A stretch of 63,594 nt of DNA from Deltaproteobacteria bacterium (GTDB lineage Bacteria > Myxococcota_A > Polyangia > Nannocystales > Nannocystaceae). The stretch lies in assembly GCA_003696955.1 (NCBI GenBank), contig RFGU01000204.1, forward strand, positions 1 to 63,594. The letters are read 5' to 3'. Under the pieces are notes generated by a model, which was given only the letters and a program-made list of their open reading frames with translations, was not told where the DNA came from and did no database searches. Made by a program: the position numbers and the translations under genes. Positions 22,161 to 30,440 of the stretch are shown here, piece after piece (the stretch's first letter is position 1; each line of letters starts with the position of its first letter).

Positions 22161-22844
22161 ATGGGCGCCGGCCTCGACGTGCAGGTACGCACTCCGGCGG
22201 CTCGGATCGGGCGGTGGATCGATGCGACCGCGGCCGAAGGCCCGTTCCTTCGTTCGGCGCTTTGGTTTCTAGGTTGCCCGATCCGGTGCCCCGGATGCTG
22301 CAACCCCGAACTCTTCGAGGCACGGGGCGGACTACGGATCGGGCCAACCCTTGCGGCCGATAGATTGGCGCGAGCGCGGGCCGCCTTCAACGTCGAGGGC
22401 GTCACGTTCGTCGGCGGCGAACCCTTGGCGCAGCCGGCAGCCGTTGCATGGCTTTCGTACCTGGCCGCCTCGCTCGGCTTGGGCGTCATCGTCTTCACCG
22501 GCTTCGACCTGCCCACCATCGAAGGAAGGCCGGAGCTTCGACGAGCGCTCCGATGGACCGACACGGTGATTGCGGGCCCCTATCGGGCGAATCTGCCGGA
22601 GCGCCGACGCCCCTTCGTCGGGTCGTCCAACCAGCGCATCGTCCACCGCACGCCTCGCTACCGCAATCCCGACCTGTGGTCGGGACCTTCGCCGGTCGAG
22701 GTTCGCGTGGGCCCTGGCGGCGGGGTCGAGATCGTCGGACGCCCGGACCGAGTCCGTCGTGTGTCGGCCGTCATCGGCCACGCGCATGCGCACGCGCCGT
22801 CCCCCGTACCCGACGATGTCGAGGCCGTAGACGGCCCGCCGTGA
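22161..22844 (+). CDS. Small radical-SAM / 4Fe-4S protein resembling NrdG
   Basis: The 227-residue product has a CxxxCxxC iron-sulfur motif (GCPIRCPGC, about residues 38-46), typical of radical-SAM activases, followed by GVTFVGGEPL, which fits the GGEP motif that contacts SAM. Size and order resemble the anaerobic ribonucleotide reductase activating protein NrdG and the related single 4Fe-4S cluster domain. No NrdD gene is in the window. The protein may instead activate another glycyl-radical enzyme or modify a peptide. Its C-terminal 60 residues are less familiar. It lies 8 bases after ffh and is probably cotranscribed, with no obvious functional link. Confidence 0.8.
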   Translation: MGAGLDVQVRTPAARIGRWIDATAAEGPFLRSALWFLGCPIRCPGCCNPELFEARGGLRIGPTLAADRLARARAAFNVEGVTFVGGEPLAQPAAVAWLSYLAASLGLGVIVFTGFDLPTIEGRPELRRALRWTDTVIAGPYRANLPERRRPFVGSSNQRIVHRTPRYRNPDLWSGPSPVEVRVGPGGGVEIVGRPDRVRRVSAVIGHAHAHAPSPVPDDVEAVDGPP

Positions 22845-22986
22845 CGCAAGCGGTGACCGGCCCGGCTACGCGACCAGGCATTGACGACGTCGTCAGGTGT
22901 CGCCCCCTCGTACGAGGAACGCGTCCAAGGCGCCCCGGTATCCGGGAAGGTCGCCACGGAACAGCGATCTCGGTCGTGCAGGGCGG

Positions 22987-23565
22987 TCAGACCGTCTGGG
23001 AGGCGCGCTCACCGACCGTGCCCTGCGCCGCAACGCGCCACCTCAGGCCTCGACGGGCGTCGGTGTCCGGAACGCACCGCACGGCCGCCGCACCGAGGGC
23101 CGTCGAGACCGCGCGTTCGAGGGCGATGCGTCCTTCGGCCCAGGCGACCTCGTCGTCGGCCGGCGCGTTCAGCCGATCCGGGACCCCGATGATCCATCGG
23201 CTCGTGTCGATCTCGAGGGCATCGTCCCCGCATCGTTCGCGCAAGTCGGACGCGGCGGCCAACACGCGGGCGATGCCCTCCGTCACGAGTTCTTCGAGGG
23301 GGCGCCGCGAGCGTCGTGGCTCCCGGGGCCGCCGGGTCTGGTATCGAAGGCCATCGATGCCGTCGCGCTGATCGAGACCATAGAGCGCATGGTGGGCGAC
23401 CACGACGATCCCCGGCCCATCCGGCACGTGCAGGTAGGGAGCCACGTCCACCCACGTCTCGTCGAGGGCCCCGGTCGCGACCCATCCGTGCAGCGCGGGC
23501 AAGAATGCCTCGAGCGGCCGACCGAACCGACCGCAGACCTTGACGTCGATGCGTGTGCTTTCCAT
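22987..23565 (-). CDS. Conserved-looking protein encoded after the nitrite/sulfite reductase
   Basis: The 192-residue protein has no signal peptide or membrane helix. Recognisable features are FLPALHGWVATG, a DVAPYLHVPDGPGIVVVAHHALYG segment (about residues 40-63), and a downstream helical region. I recall a similar DVA.Y.HVP.GPG motif in uncharacterised proteins of other bacteria, but cannot name a family. It starts 13 bases after the end of the reductase gene at 23579 and is surely on the same transcript. A role in the assembly, regulation or substrate supply of the reductase is an inference from that position only. Confidence 0.65.
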   Translation of the reverse strand: MESTRIDVKVCGRFGRPLEAFLPALHGWVATGALDETWVDVAPYLHVPDGPGIVVVAHHALYGLDQRDGIDGLRYQTRRPREPRRSRRPLEELVTEGIARVLAAASDLRERCGDDALEIDTSRWIIGVPDRLNAPADDEVAWAEGRIALERAVSTALGAAAVRCVPDTDARRGLRWRVAAQGTVGERASQTV

Positions 23566-23578
23566 GTCGCTCCGTCTC

Positions 23579-25855
23579 CTAGGCGCGAGCCTCGCTCGAA
23601 AGGTGGGCTGCCATGGCGCCCATGTTGGCCTCGACGCGGTAGGCGTGATCGATGAAGAGCCTTGCCTCTCGAATCACGTCCTCGGCGTCGTCGGGGCCCG
23701 GTTTTCGGTCCCGCCACCTGAGCAGGTAGCGCGCAAACTTGTCCTTGGCGTGTTCGTCCCAAAAGAGACGCGTGGCGACGAAGCGCGCCTCGAACGTGCA
23801 TAGGAGGGCGCGTGGCTCGTCGGGCACGTCGAACGTCTGGGCGCGCACGAGCGCTCGGGCCCCCGCCAGCAAGGACTCGAACGAAAGGCGCGCGGCGTCG
23901 GCCGATCGCCCCTCGTCGAGGGCGTCGAGCGCTTCGTCGAGCAGTCGGTCGGCGTCGGCCAGACCGAACTTGGCCACCGAGACCATCTCACCGGCACACT
24001 CGCCCTGGGCCATGTCCCCGATGCCGTAGATCCGGGGATCGAGGTGGTCGCGGTAGAACTCCGGGTCGGTGCCGAACGGTGGGACGGCCGTCAAATCGGA
24101 AAGGCGCTCCCGCAGGGTCTTGCGCCCGAGCCGCTCGACCCAGGCCCGGAAGGTCTCTCCGGGGGCCCGCTCCGTCGCATAGGCGCGAACGAGTCGCCGG
24201 ACGACGTCGGGCACGCGGCGGGCGGGTACGGCCCCGATGGCGATCCCCGTTGCGTTCGCATTGGCGCTCCACTGGCCGCCGAGCACCACCTGGAAGTGGG
24301 GTACGCGGCGACCGTCCACGTTGCGGGACACACCGAGGAAGCCCAGATCCGCGACGTGATGCTGGCCGCACGAGTTGAAGCAGCCGCTGACCTTGATGCG
24401 CAGGGCGGCCACGGCCTCGTCGGCGAGCATGCCCTCCTCGACGAGGATCGACCGGAGCGTCGCCGAAAGCCCCCGCGACGACGAGATGCCCAGCTTGCAC
24501 GTATCCGTGCCCGGGCAACTCGTGATGTCCACGATGGACGCCGCCACGGGCTCGGCAAGACCAGCAGCGACCAGGTCGTCGTAGACGGCGCGTAGATCGG
24601 CGTTCGAGATCCAGCGAAGGACGAAATTTTGCTCCACGGTGGCGCGCAGATGCCCGTCGGCGTAGGTCCGCGCCAGGTCGGCGAGCGCGCGGGCCTGATC
24701 GGCCGACAGATCGCCAAGGGGCAGTGCAACGGTCACGACGGAGTAGCCCGGTTGAGCCTGCGGTCGCACGTTGCGATCGACGAATGCGACGAAGTCGGGA
24801 TCGCCGGTGGGTCGAACGCGAAGTACGGGACCGGCGGGCCGGCTCGGTCCGTCCCTCGGATCCACGTCCTCGACCTCGGTGCGCCACCGTGGATCGAACG
24901 GCAGCCGCTCGCGCTCGGCTGCCACGAGACGCCGAAACTCCTCGATGCCCAGCCGCTTGAGCAGGAATTTGAGCCGGGCCCGCGCGCGGTTCTTCTTCTC
25001 GCCAAGGGCCGCGAAGACACGGCAGACGGCCTGGCACGTCGGCAGGAGCTCCTCGACGGGCACGAAGGCGTCGAGCAACTCGGCTCGGTGCGGCACCGCA
25101 CCGAGCCCGCCACCGACGTAGAGGGCGAATCCGCGTTCGGTTCGCACGACGCCGTCGCCGGCCTTAACGCGCCGGACCTTTGCGACCGCACCGATGTCGT
25201 GGATCCGGGCCAGTCCGCACGGATGGTCCTCGCAGCCGCTGAATGCGATCTTGAACTTTCGGCCGAAGTCCTGGGTGTCGGGATGTCCGAGCAAGAAGCG
25301 CGCGACCGCCTCGGCATAGGGGGTCACGTCGAAGCTCTCGTCGTTGCACACCCCGGCCAGGGGGCAGGCCGTCACGTTTCGTACCGCGTTTCCGCAGGCC
25401 TCCTTGGTCGTGATCCCGACGGCCGCCAGTCGCCACATGATGTCCGGCGTGTCCTCGATGTGCACGAAGTGGAGCTGGATGTCCTGCCGCGTCGTCACGT
25501 GCAAGATGCCGTCCGCGTACTCCTCGGCGAGTTCGGCGATCACCTCGAGTTGCCGTGCGTCGAGTCCCCCGTAGGGGATCTTGATCCGCTGCATGCCAGG
25601 CGCATCCCACAACGTCTCGGGTCCCTTGGTCACGTCTCCGCACGGAAAGTCGATCCTCCGCGAGGCGTGCCCGTCGTGACGATGACCGTTGTCGTAGCGC
25701 TGACCGTAGACGCCCTGCCGAAGACGCAGTTCGGCGAAGAGTCGTTCGTCGAGCCGCCCGTTCCGACGCGCAGCCATCGCCTGTTGGAACGCACGGATGT
25801 CCGCGGCCCGCTCGGGCAAAACTTCGGCTCCAAGCCGTATTTCCCAGTTCGACAT
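23579..25855 (-). CDS. Nitrite/sulfite reductase with extra C-terminal domain
   Basis: The 758-residue protein is a sirohaem/4Fe-4S assimilatory nitrite or sulfite reductase. The first half has TTRQDIQLHFVH and ACGNAVRNVTACPLAGVC, which form the sirohaem pocket. The second half has the cluster ligands in SCPGTDTCKLG and GCFNSCGQHH. The reductase core ends near residue 610. The last 140 or so residues form a mostly helical domain (DADRLLDEALDALDEGRSADAARLSFESLLAGA...), which looks HEPN-like. Nitrite versus sulfite cannot be settled from sequence. The ATG at 25855 is chosen; a GTG 21 bases upstream is possible. An AT-rich promoter with an inverted repeat lies before it. Confidence 0.9.
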   Translation of the reverse strand: MSNWEIRLGAEVLPERAADIRAFQQAMAARRNGRLDERLFAELRLRQGVYGQRYDNGHRHDGHASRRIDFPCGDVTKGPETLWDAPGMQRIKIPYGGLDARQLEVIAELAEEYADGILHVTTRQDIQLHFVHIEDTPDIMWRLAAVGITTKEACGNAVRNVTACPLAGVCNDESFDVTPYAEAVARFLLGHPDTQDFGRKFKIAFSGCEDHPCGLARIHDIGAVAKVRRVKAGDGVVRTERGFALYVGGGLGAVPHRAELLDAFVPVEELLPTCQAVCRVFAALGEKKNRARARLKFLLKRLGIEEFRRLVAAERERLPFDPRWRTEVEDVDPRDGPSRPAGPVLRVRPTGDPDFVAFVDRNVRPQAQPGYSVVTVALPLGDLSADQARALADLARTYADGHLRATVEQNFVLRWISNADLRAVYDDLVAAGLAEPVAASIVDITSCPGTDTCKLGISSSRGLSATLRSILVEEGMLADEAVAALRIKVSGCFNSCGQHHVADLGFLGVSRNVDGRRVPHFQVVLGGQWSANANATGIAIGAVPARRVPDVVRRLVRAYATERAPGETFRAWVERLGRKTLRERLSDLTAVPPFGTDPEFYRDHLDPRIYGIGDMAQGECAGEMVSVAKFGLADADRLLDEALDALDEGRSADAARLSFESLLAGARALVRAQTFDVPDEPRALLCTFEARFVATRLFWDEHAKDKFARYLLRWRDRKPGPDDAEDVIREARLFIDHAYRVEANMGAMAAHLSSEARA

Positions 25856-25928
25856 GGTGGAAACGGTGTGCCACACCTCTGCAGCATTGGCAAAGACGCC
25901 GTTTTATGCCGTCAAACAACGAGAACAT

Positions 25929-25953
25929 AAACTACTGAAGTTTACCGTAGTTT
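25929..25953 (-). promoter_or_regulatory. Inverted repeat in the reductase promoter
   Basis: AAACTAC (25929-25935), 11 bases and GTAGTTT (25947-25953) form a perfect 7-bp dyad. A second, overlapping dyad AAACT-N5-AGTTT lies at 25929-25943. It sits 74 bases before the reductase start, in an AT-rich patch of a very GC-rich genome. On the minus strand a possible -10 (CATAAA) lies about 20 bases downstream. It looks like a binding site for a LysR- or Rrf2-type regulator. The repeat is seen directly; the regulator is inferred. Confidence 0.55.
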
Positions 25954-26068
25954 TTATCCTGGAACGACCGGGGCGCGACGCTCGCCGGGCGACGACCTGT
26001 GGACGCACGGCCCGCCCGGTTGCGTCTCGTGCCACCGGCACGAACCGACGGCGGTGGGCCGCCTCGCC

Positions 26069-27445
26069 TCAGCGGCCGGCGATGGTCATCTCGGCCACCC
26101 GCAGCGACGGCGAGGCGATCGCCGTACGGTGGTCGAGGTCGTTGCCGACGCCTTCGATGTCGAGCAGCAGCTCGCCGAGATTGCGCGAGATCGTGATCTC
26201 CCCGACCGGCACGGTGCATGCGCCTCCCTCGATGAGGAAGCCCTCGGCGCCACGGGAGAAGTTCCCGGTCACCGGATCGAAGCCGAAGCCCATCATCCGC
26301 ACCACGTAGAGGCCCCGGTCGATCCCACGCAACAGGGACTTTGGCGTACGACGCCCCTTGCGCACGAAGAAGTTGCTCGTGGTGGCATGGGGGATCGAAC
26401 CTCCCCCCGCCGCCGATGCCGTCGGCTCGAGCCCGAGCCGACGCGCCGAATGGGTGTCGAGCAAGAACGACTCGAGCACGCCGTCACGCACCACGACGTT
26501 CCTTCGGGTGGCGCGCCCCTCGCCGTCGTAGGCCCGGCTCCCTGGTGCCCGCGGGAGGTGGGGATCGTCCACGATGGTGACGAACTTCGGGGCGATGCGC
26601 TTGCCGAGCTTGTCGGCGAGGAAGCTTCGGCGCCGATAGACGGCATCGCCGAGCACGCAACTGGCCACCAGTCCGACGATGCTCCGGGCCGCCTCGTGGT
26701 CGAAGACGACCGGCATCTTGCCCGAGTCGATCTTGCGGGCGCCGAGGAAGCGAATGGCCCTGCGGGCGGCCTCGCGCCCGACGTCGGCCGGACGCTCCAG
26801 ATCCTCGACGAAGCGCGCCCCGGTCCAGTAGACCCCGTTGCGCTTCTTGCCGCCTTCGTCGTCGGCCACGGCCTGGACCGCCAACGACTGGTAGGTTCCG
26901 GCGGCCGTGCCCAGAAAGCCGCCGGACGTGGCAAGGGCCGACACCGCGCTCGACCTACCGAAACTTGCCCCCTCGCTCGCGGTGATCCGCCGGTCGTGCC
27001 GAAGGGCGGCCCGTTCGGCTCGCTCGGCCCTCGCCAGCGCCGCCGCCGCGTCGATGCGATCGGTCCGTGGATCGAAGAGGTCGAGCGGGCGGATCCTGCG
27101 TGCAAGCTCCTTCGGGTCGGGCGGCAGCGCCAGGGGATCCGGCTCCGCGAGGCGAGCCATCTCGAGGGCGCGCCGAAAGAAGTCCTCGAGGGCCGCCCGA
27201 TCGAGGTCCGTCGTCGACGAAGTGGCGACGCGCTCGCCCACGATCACGCGGACGCTCATGCCGCTGCTCGAAGCTTCCTTGACCAGTTCGGGCCGGCCGG
27301 CACGGACCGATACCTCGAGTTCGCGGCCGCTGGCGACGCCGACCTCGCAGTGCTCGGCGCCCATCGCCTGCAGACGCTCGACCGACCATGCCGCGAGGTC
27401 CGCCAGCTCCCGGCTTCGTCGCTCGACCTTGCGCGAAAGCGGCAT
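26069..27445 (-). CDS. pmbA: TldE/PmbA-family protein
   Basis: The 458-residue product is the PmbA (TldE) partner of TldD. The TldD-TldE heterodimer is a metalloprotease that cleaves unfolded peptides and, in E. coli, the leader of microcin B17. TldE lacks the HExxxH zinc motif, and none is seen here. Family features include SVRVIVGERVATSS, the central DHEAARSIVGLVAS, SRAYDGEGRATRRNVVVRDGVL, and FGFDPVTGNFSRGAEGFLIEGG near the C-terminus. It starts 4 bases after the stop of tldD, so the two subunits are made together. The C-terminal stretch is of normal length. Confidence 0.92.
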   Translation of the reverse strand: MPLSRKVERRSRELADLAAWSVERLQAMGAEHCEVGVASGRELEVSVRAGRPELVKEASSSGMSVRVIVGERVATSSTTDLDRAALEDFFRRALEMARLAEPDPLALPPDPKELARRIRPLDLFDPRTDRIDAAAALARAERAERAALRHDRRITASEGASFGRSSAVSALATSGGFLGTAAGTYQSLAVQAVADDEGGKKRNGVYWTGARFVEDLERPADVGREAARRAIRFLGARKIDSGKMPVVFDHEAARSIVGLVASCVLGDAVYRRRSFLADKLGKRIAPKFVTIVDDPHLPRAPGSRAYDGEGRATRRNVVVRDGVLESFLLDTHSARRLGLEPTASAAGGGSIPHATTSNFFVRKGRRTPKSLLRGIDRGLYVVRMMGFGFDPVTGNFSRGAEGFLIEGGACTVPVGEITISRNLGELLLDIEGVGNDLDHRTAIASPSLRVAEMTIAGR

Positions 27446-27449
27446 AGCC

Positions 27450-28922
27450 CTAGATCTCCGTCCCTCCGACGGTCAGTGCATCGACCTTGATCGTCGGCAT
27501 GCCCACACCGACGGGTACGCTCTGACCGTCCTTGCCGCAGGTCCACATCCCGTCGGACAACCGGAAGTCGTGACCCACCATGCTGACGGCCTCCATGGCG
27601 ACCGGCCCGTTGCCGATGAGATTGACCCCCTTGAGCGGCGCCGTGATGCGGCCGCCTTCGATCAGGTAGCCCTCGACCAGGCTGAACACGAAATCCCCGT
27701 TGGAGATGTTGACCTGGCCGCCGCTGAAACGCTTGGCGTAGATCCCCCGATTCACCGAGCGGATGATGTCCTCGGGGTCGTCCTCGCCCGGCGCCATGTA
27801 GGTGTTCGTCATGCGCGGCATGGGCGGATGCCGAAAGCTCTCGCGTCGGCCGCTTCCAGCCTTCTTGCGGCCGAAGTACCGAGCACTGACCCGGTCGTGC
27901 ATGTAGTTGCGCAGCTTGCCGGCCACGATGAGGCGGTGGATCGACGGCACCTCGCCTTCGTCGTCCACGTTGATCGATCCCCGTGATCCGACGATGGTCG
28001 GATCGTCCACGACGGTCACCAGCGGGGACGCGACCTTCTTACCGATCCGGTCGGTGTAGTTCGACGTCCGCTTGCGATTGAAGTCGGCTTCGAGTCCGTG
28101 ACCCACGGCCTCGTGCAGCAGGATCCCCGAGTCTCCGGCCGCGAGCACCACCGGTAGTTCCCCCGCGGGCGCCGGGCGGGCGTCGAGGTTCACCAGGGCC
28201 ACGCGCGCGGCCTCCTCACCGTGAAAGGTCGGCGGCACGTCCTCGAAGTAGTCGAGCCCGCGTCGGCCCCCACCGCCCGAGCTTCCCGCCTCGGTCCGCT
28301 TGCCGCGGCGCGCGATGGCCGACACGCCCATGCGAACCATGGGTTGGTGATCGGCCACGAACGCCCCTTCGGACGAGGCCACCAGGATCTCCTTCGTGAC
28401 CGCGACGAGGGAGGCGTCCACCCGTACGATGCGCCGACTGGCCTTGCGCGCCGCGGCGTCGGCCCGTCGCAGCAGCTCGACCCGCTCGGCGCCCTCGGCA
28501 TCGACCACCTCGGCATCGACCGGGTAGCGATTCTTCGGCCGGCGGCGGCGCAGGTTCACCGAGGCAATTCCTCCACCGCCCCGCGCGATCCGAGCGGCCG
28601 TATCGGCCGCGTGCAGCAACTCGTCCTCGTCGATGGACTCGGCATAGGCGTACCCGACCGCCTCGCCGCAGACCACGCGCACCCCGACGCCCATGTCCAC
28701 GCCTCCCCCCGCGACCCGGATCCGACCGTCCTCCATGGACAGCGAGGCACTGCGCCGGTACTCGAAGTAGAGATCGGCGAAATCGCCCCCCGAGGCCAGC
28801 GCCCGCGACAGGATACGTTCGGCCATCGCCGGCTCCACGCGAGCAGGCCCCCGCAAGAACGGTGCCTCGTACGTGGCGTCCGGCCGCTTACGGTCGGATC
28901 GGCGGCCCGTCCTGGCAGCCAC
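27450..28922 (-). CDS. tldD: TldD-family zinc metalloprotease
   Basis: The 490-residue subunit of the TldD-TldE protease carries the zinc site HEAVGH in SGILLHEAVGHGLEADFNR. The usual late motif GGQVNISNGDFVFSLVEGYLIEGG is present. The start is uncertain: GTG at 28922 directly follows the rpmE stop and gives 490 residues, whereas ATG at 28826 gives 458 and begins nearer the conserved YFEYRRS region. E. coli TldD has about 30 residues before that region, so either is possible. It is cotranscribed with rpsN and rpmE upstream and pmbA downstream. No peptide substrate gene is recognisable nearby. Confidence 0.92.
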   Translation of the reverse strand: MAARTGRRSDRKRPDATYEAPFLRGPARVEPAMAERILSRALASGGDFADLYFEYRRSASLSMEDGRIRVAGGGVDMGVGVRVVCGEAVGYAYAESIDEDELLHAADTAARIARGGGGIASVNLRRRRPKNRYPVDAEVVDAEGAERVELLRRADAAARKASRRIVRVDASLVAVTKEILVASSEGAFVADHQPMVRMGVSAIARRGKRTEAGSSGGGGRRGLDYFEDVPPTFHGEEAARVALVNLDARPAPAGELPVVLAAGDSGILLHEAVGHGLEADFNRKRTSNYTDRIGKKVASPLVTVVDDPTIVGSRGSINVDDEGEVPSIHRLIVAGKLRNYMHDRVSARYFGRKKAGSGRRESFRHPPMPRMTNTYMAPGEDDPEDIIRSVNRGIYAKRFSGGQVNISNGDFVFSLVEGYLIEGGRITAPLKGVNLIGNGPVAMEAVSMVGHDFRLSDGMWTCGKDGQSVPVGVGMPTIKVDALTVGGTEI

Positions 28923-29171
28923 CTAGGACTTCTTGCCGGCGTAGCGCCGGCGGAAACGATCGATGCGCCCTTCTGCGTCGATCTCCCGGGCCTGCCCCGT
29001 CCAGAACGGGTGGCTCTCGGCCGAGATCTCCAGGCGGATGACCGGCACCTCGCGACCGTCCACCTCGCGCACCTCCTTGGAGGTGAGCGTCGAGAAGGAT
29101 GTCCATTCCTTGCTGGTGGCCGAATCGACGAAGATGACCTTGTGGTAGTCGGGGTGTACGCCCTTTTTCAT
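28923..29171 (-). CDS. rpmE2: 50S ribosomal protein L31 type B
   Basis: The 82-residue protein begins MKKGVHPDYHKVIFVD and contains ESHPFWTG and IDAEGRIDRFRRRY, which mark type B L31. It has no cysteines, so it is the zinc-independent form. In many bacteria this form is made under zinc limitation by Zur control, though in some lineages it is the only L31. It is encoded 54 bases after rpsN and directly before tldD. ATG at 29171 has a usable ribosome-binding site (GGAG). Confidence 0.95.
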   Translation of the reverse strand: MKKGVHPDYHKVIFVDSATSKEWTSFSTLTSKEVREVDGREVPVIRLEISAESHPFWTGQAREIDAEGRIDRFRRRYAGKKS

Positions 29172-29225
29172 GGGGATGACTCCTTCGGAGAAAAGTGGCC
29201 GACCCGGAAGGCCGACCCGAAGGCC

Positions 29226-29531
29226 CTACCAGCTCGACTTGGTCACGCCGGGCAGGTCGCCCCGCAGAGCAAGCTCCCGCAACATGATCCGACTCAACCC
29301 GAACTTGCGATAGACCGCCTTGGAACGGCCCGTCAGGGCGCAGCGCCGGGTCTTGCGGGCCGGGCAGGAGTTACGGGGGAGCCGGGCCAACTCGGCCATG
29401 ATGTCGAACTTCTCGTCCGGCGGGATCGACGGATCCTTCATCTTCTTGCGCAGCTCCGCACGGCGGGCTGCGTACTTCTCGATGAGGGCATCGCGCTTCT
29501 TGTCACGAAGGATTTGCGAGAGCTTGGCCAT
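29226..29531 (-). CDS. rpsN: 30S ribosomal protein S14 (long form)
   Basis: The 101-residue protein is the long, zinc-independent S14 ([20 protein letters not shown] ... [14 protein letters not shown] ... [26 protein letters not shown]). The two cysteines are not arranged as a CxxC-CxxC ribbon, so no zinc site is expected. It is not in the large spc ribosomal operon but next to type B L31, as in rpsN2-type loci of actinobacteria. ATG at 29531 is preceded by AAGGA, and just before that by a 21-bp palindrome. An upstream ATG at 29561 would lie inside that palindrome and is rejected. Confidence 0.95.
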   Translation of the reverse strand: MAKLSQILRDKKRDALIEKYAARRAELRKKMKDPSIPPDEKFDIMAELARLPRNSCPARKTRRCALTGRSKAVYRKFGLSRIMLRELALRGDLPGVTKSSW

Positions 29532-29543
29532 GGTCGGTCCTTG

Positions 29544-29564
29544 GCGGTGCCGCTGCGGCACCGC
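29544..29564 (-). promoter_or_regulatory. Perfect 21-bp palindrome in the rpsN leader
   Basis: A 10-bp perfect inverted repeat (GCGGTGCCGC, T, GCGGCACCGC on the plus strand) ends 12 bases before the rpsN ATG and directly abuts the ribosome-binding site AAGGA. It could be a protein operator (for example for a zinc-responsive regulator), an mRNA hairpin controlling translation of rpsN, or the terminator of rluB upstream. No T-run follows. The structure is certain; the role is not. Confidence 0.55.
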
Positions 29565-29633
29565 GGAGGCGGGAACCTATCCAAAAGCCGCCCCCTGTGC
29601 AACCGGCCACCGACTTTGCGCACACCGCGCAGA

Positions 29634-30440
29634 TCATCGTCTTCCGCCGCGACGTCGCCGGGCCCGCCTGCCCCCCGGCTCCCCCGGCCGAGGCGCGGAA
29701 AGCCCCGCAAGGCGCCGAAGCCGCGCCACCTCGTGGGGCTCGAGACGCCGCGCCTTGCCCTCGGGGAGATCCTCCACCGTAAAGTCGAAGATTGCGACGC
29801 GAACGAGCTTGAGCACGAAGTGCCCGATGGCGTCCCCCATGCGCCGGATCTGCCGATTGAGCCCCTGGTGCAGCGTCATCTGGACCCAGGTGTTGGCCTC
29901 CGTCTCGCCGAGCACGAAGAGTTCTTCGATGGGCGCGGTGACGACGCCGTCGTCGAGACGGACGCCCCGGCGCAGCGCTTCGAGGTCGGCCTCGGAAAGA
30001 CGCCCCTGGAACTTGACGTGGTAGGTCTTGGGCACGCGGTGGCGGGGATGCGTGAGCGCGGCCGCCAACTCGCCGTCGTTCGTCAGGAACAGCGCCCCCT
30101 TGGTGCGAAAGTCGAGGCGTCCCACCGGGTAGATGCGCTCGCGCACCCCCGGCAGGAGGCTGCGCACCGTCGGACGGCCGCGATCGTCCGTTTCGGGCTC
30201 GGCCGAACACACCACGTCGTCCGGCTTGTTCATCAGATAGACCACCGGCTCCTCGAGGGCGACGATGCGACCGTCGACACGCACCACCGACCGCGTGGGG
30301 TCGACGGTGGTGCCGAGCTTGCGCACGATCCGGCCGTCGACGCTCACCCGCCCCGCTTCGATGAGCGCCTCGCCCGCGCGACGGGAGCACACGCCGGCAT
30401 GGGCCAGGAACTTCTGCAGCCGCATGCGCTGCTCGGTCAC
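29634..30440 (-). CDS. rluB: 23S rRNA pseudouridine synthase, RluB/RsuA family
   Basis: The 268-residue enzyme isomerises uridine in rRNA. An N-terminal S4 RNA-binding domain (MRLQKFLAHAGVCSRRAGEALI, residues 6-27) is followed by the catalytic domain with YPVGRLDFRTKGALFLTNDG, where the Asp of GRLD is the catalytic nucleophile, and TLHQGLNRQIRRM, a family signature. The last 25 residues are Arg/Gly-rich. The start is GTG at 30440, overlapping the scpB stop by 4 bases. The scpA-scpB-rluB order is widely conserved. RluB rather than RsuA is favoured by the gene order. Confidence 0.93.
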   Translation of the reverse strand: MTEQRMRLQKFLAHAGVCSRRAGEALIEAGRVSVDGRIVRKLGTTVDPTRSVVRVDGRIVALEEPVVYLMNKPDDVVCSAEPETDDRGRPTVRSLLPGVRERIYPVGRLDFRTKGALFLTNDGELAAALTHPRHRVPKTYHVKFQGRLSEADLEALRRGVRLDDGVVTAPIEELFVLGETEANTWVQMTLHQGLNRQIRRMGDAIGHFVLKLVRVAIFDFTVEDLPEGKARRLEPHEVARLRRLAGLSAPRPGEPGGRRARRRRGGRR

